Source: Herbaspirillum sp. AP02 (GTDB lineage: Bacteria > Pseudomonadota > Gammaproteobacteria > Burkholderiales > Burkholderiaceae_D). From it: a DNA stretch of 64,000 nucleotides. This document shows positions 63,507 to 64,000 of the stretch, in pieces. Position numbers and translations under genes: made by a program. Under the pieces are notes generated by a model. That model searched no databases. It was not told the DNA's origin and saw only the letters and a program-made list of their open reading frames with translations. The stretch is taken from assembly GCF_015767275.1 (NCBI RefSeq), contig NZ_JADWMY010000004.1, positions 1-64,000 of the forward strand, written 5' to 3'. How positions within the stretch are numbered: position 1 is the first letter of the stretch; each line of letters opens with the position of its first letter.

Positions 63507-64000
63507 TGCAGGTCCTTGGTGTGTTCACTGCCGCGCACGGTTTCGCCACGGGCTTCGAGCAGGGTTTCGCTGTGCAGGTAGAGGGCCCGCAATTGTTCCA
63601 GCGTCTGCGCGTCGGGCTCATGCCACATGCCGCGGCTGGCCGCTTCCAGCAGGCGCTCGGCGATGGCGTTCTGGGCCCAGGGGTTGGCCTGTTCCAGGAA
63701 TTCACGCATGGTCGGGTCGAAGCCATAGGTCTCGGCCAGTTGCTGGTACATCCAGTCGTCCAGCACCTGGGCGGTGGCGTCGTAGCCGAACAGGTAATCG
63801 ACGGTGGCCGTCAGTTCCAGGCCACCCTTGTAGCCATGGCGACGGATGCTGGCCAGCCACTTGGGATTGACCACCCGGGCGCGGAAGACGCGCAGGGTTT
63901 CTTCCTTCAGGTCGCGCACGGCGGCGCGTTGCGGGTCGTGGCTGTCGCCGAAGTAATGGCGTGGCTGCTGGCCCGACAGGGCGCGGATGGTGGCGATCAT
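63503..64000 (-). CDS. cobN: Cobaltochelatase subunit CobN (C-terminal part)
   Basis: The C-terminal 165 residues of the large chelatase subunit; the gene enters from the right edge of the window. Text typical of the CobN/BchH end: [78 protein letters not shown] and [21 protein letters not shown] are clear in shorter pieces. The stop overlaps the ChlI/ChlD start by 4 bases. CobN binds hydrogenobyrinic acid a,c-diamide and receives cobalt. Confidence 0.94.
   Translation of the reverse strand: MIATIRALSGQQPRHYFGDSHDPQRAAVRDLKEETLRVFRARVVNPKWLASIRRHGYKGGLELTATVDYLFGYDATAQVLDDWMYQQLAETYGFDPTMREFLEQANPWAQNAIAERLLEAASRGMWHEPDAQTLEQLRALYLHSETLLEARGETVRGSEHTKDLQ

Overview
The window reads as chromosome of a high-GC betaproteobacterium of the Burkholderiales. 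Gene content and protein style (RegB/RegA redox sensing, hpnCDE, an amide/urea transport cluster, a mixed cob/cbi operon) fit an Oxalobacteraceae such as Herbaspirillum. That name is inference from gene content, not a sequence comparison. I see no rRNA, tRNA, CRISPR array or prophage. The only mobile-element trace is a broken IS21-type transposase fragment at the left edge.

Layout. (1) 1-7300: IS remnant, SDR oxidoreductase, small conserved protein, then squalene synthesis genes hpnC and hpnDE split by a reverse-strand HDOD gene, then an FMN-dependent 2-hydroxyacid dehydrogenase. (2) 7.3-11 kb, minus strand: periplasmic ankyrin protein, tatD, and the regB-regA two-component system. (3) 11-20.3 kb: Fur-box-preceded TonB-dependent siderophore receptor, mltG-tmk-holB, ygfZ, DUF4936, an NRDE-family gene, a candidate small RNA, and dctA. 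(4) 20.5-24.3 kb: chemoreceptor, GNAT acetyltransferase, hotdog thioesterase, Dabb protein and a LysR regulator. (5) 24.5-29.1 kb: phosphonate uptake and breakdown (phnD-phnC-phnE-psrA-phnX), with no phnW. (6) 29.1-33 kb: DUF3141 alpha/beta-hydrolase with a histone-H1-like tail, a second HDOD protein and a small membrane protein.

(7) 32.9-45.6 kb is a self-contained short-amide system. A Urt/Fmd-type ABC transporter (urtABCDE-like), an AmiE amidase, an FmdA formamidase and FmdB are transcribed leftward. They are divergent from a 1151-residue protein that joins an NCS1-type permease domain, an eight-cysteine cluster, a histidine kinase and a receiver. A LuxR-type response regulator overlaps its 3' end. 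The intergenic region carries two near-identical 18-bp dyads, one for each divergent promoter, each abutting a poor -35 and placed at the same distance from its -10-like element. This looks like the operator of the dedicated regulator and is the most striking system in the window.

(8) 45.9-64 kb is one long leftward cobalamin operon with mostly 1-10 bp junctions: cobN (partial), a fused ChlI/ChlD-type chelatase subunit, cbiE, a cbiX-cbiC fusion, cbiD, cobI, cobM, cbiG, a large palindrome, a cobJ-cobK fusion, cobW, cobO, cobB/cbiA, bluB, cobU, cbiB, cobD and cobQ. It holds chelatases for both early (CbiX) and late (CobN/ChlID) cobalt insertion. Its CobW lacks the usual CxCC metal motif. No CbiT, CobA, CobG, CobS or CobT gene is visible inside the window.
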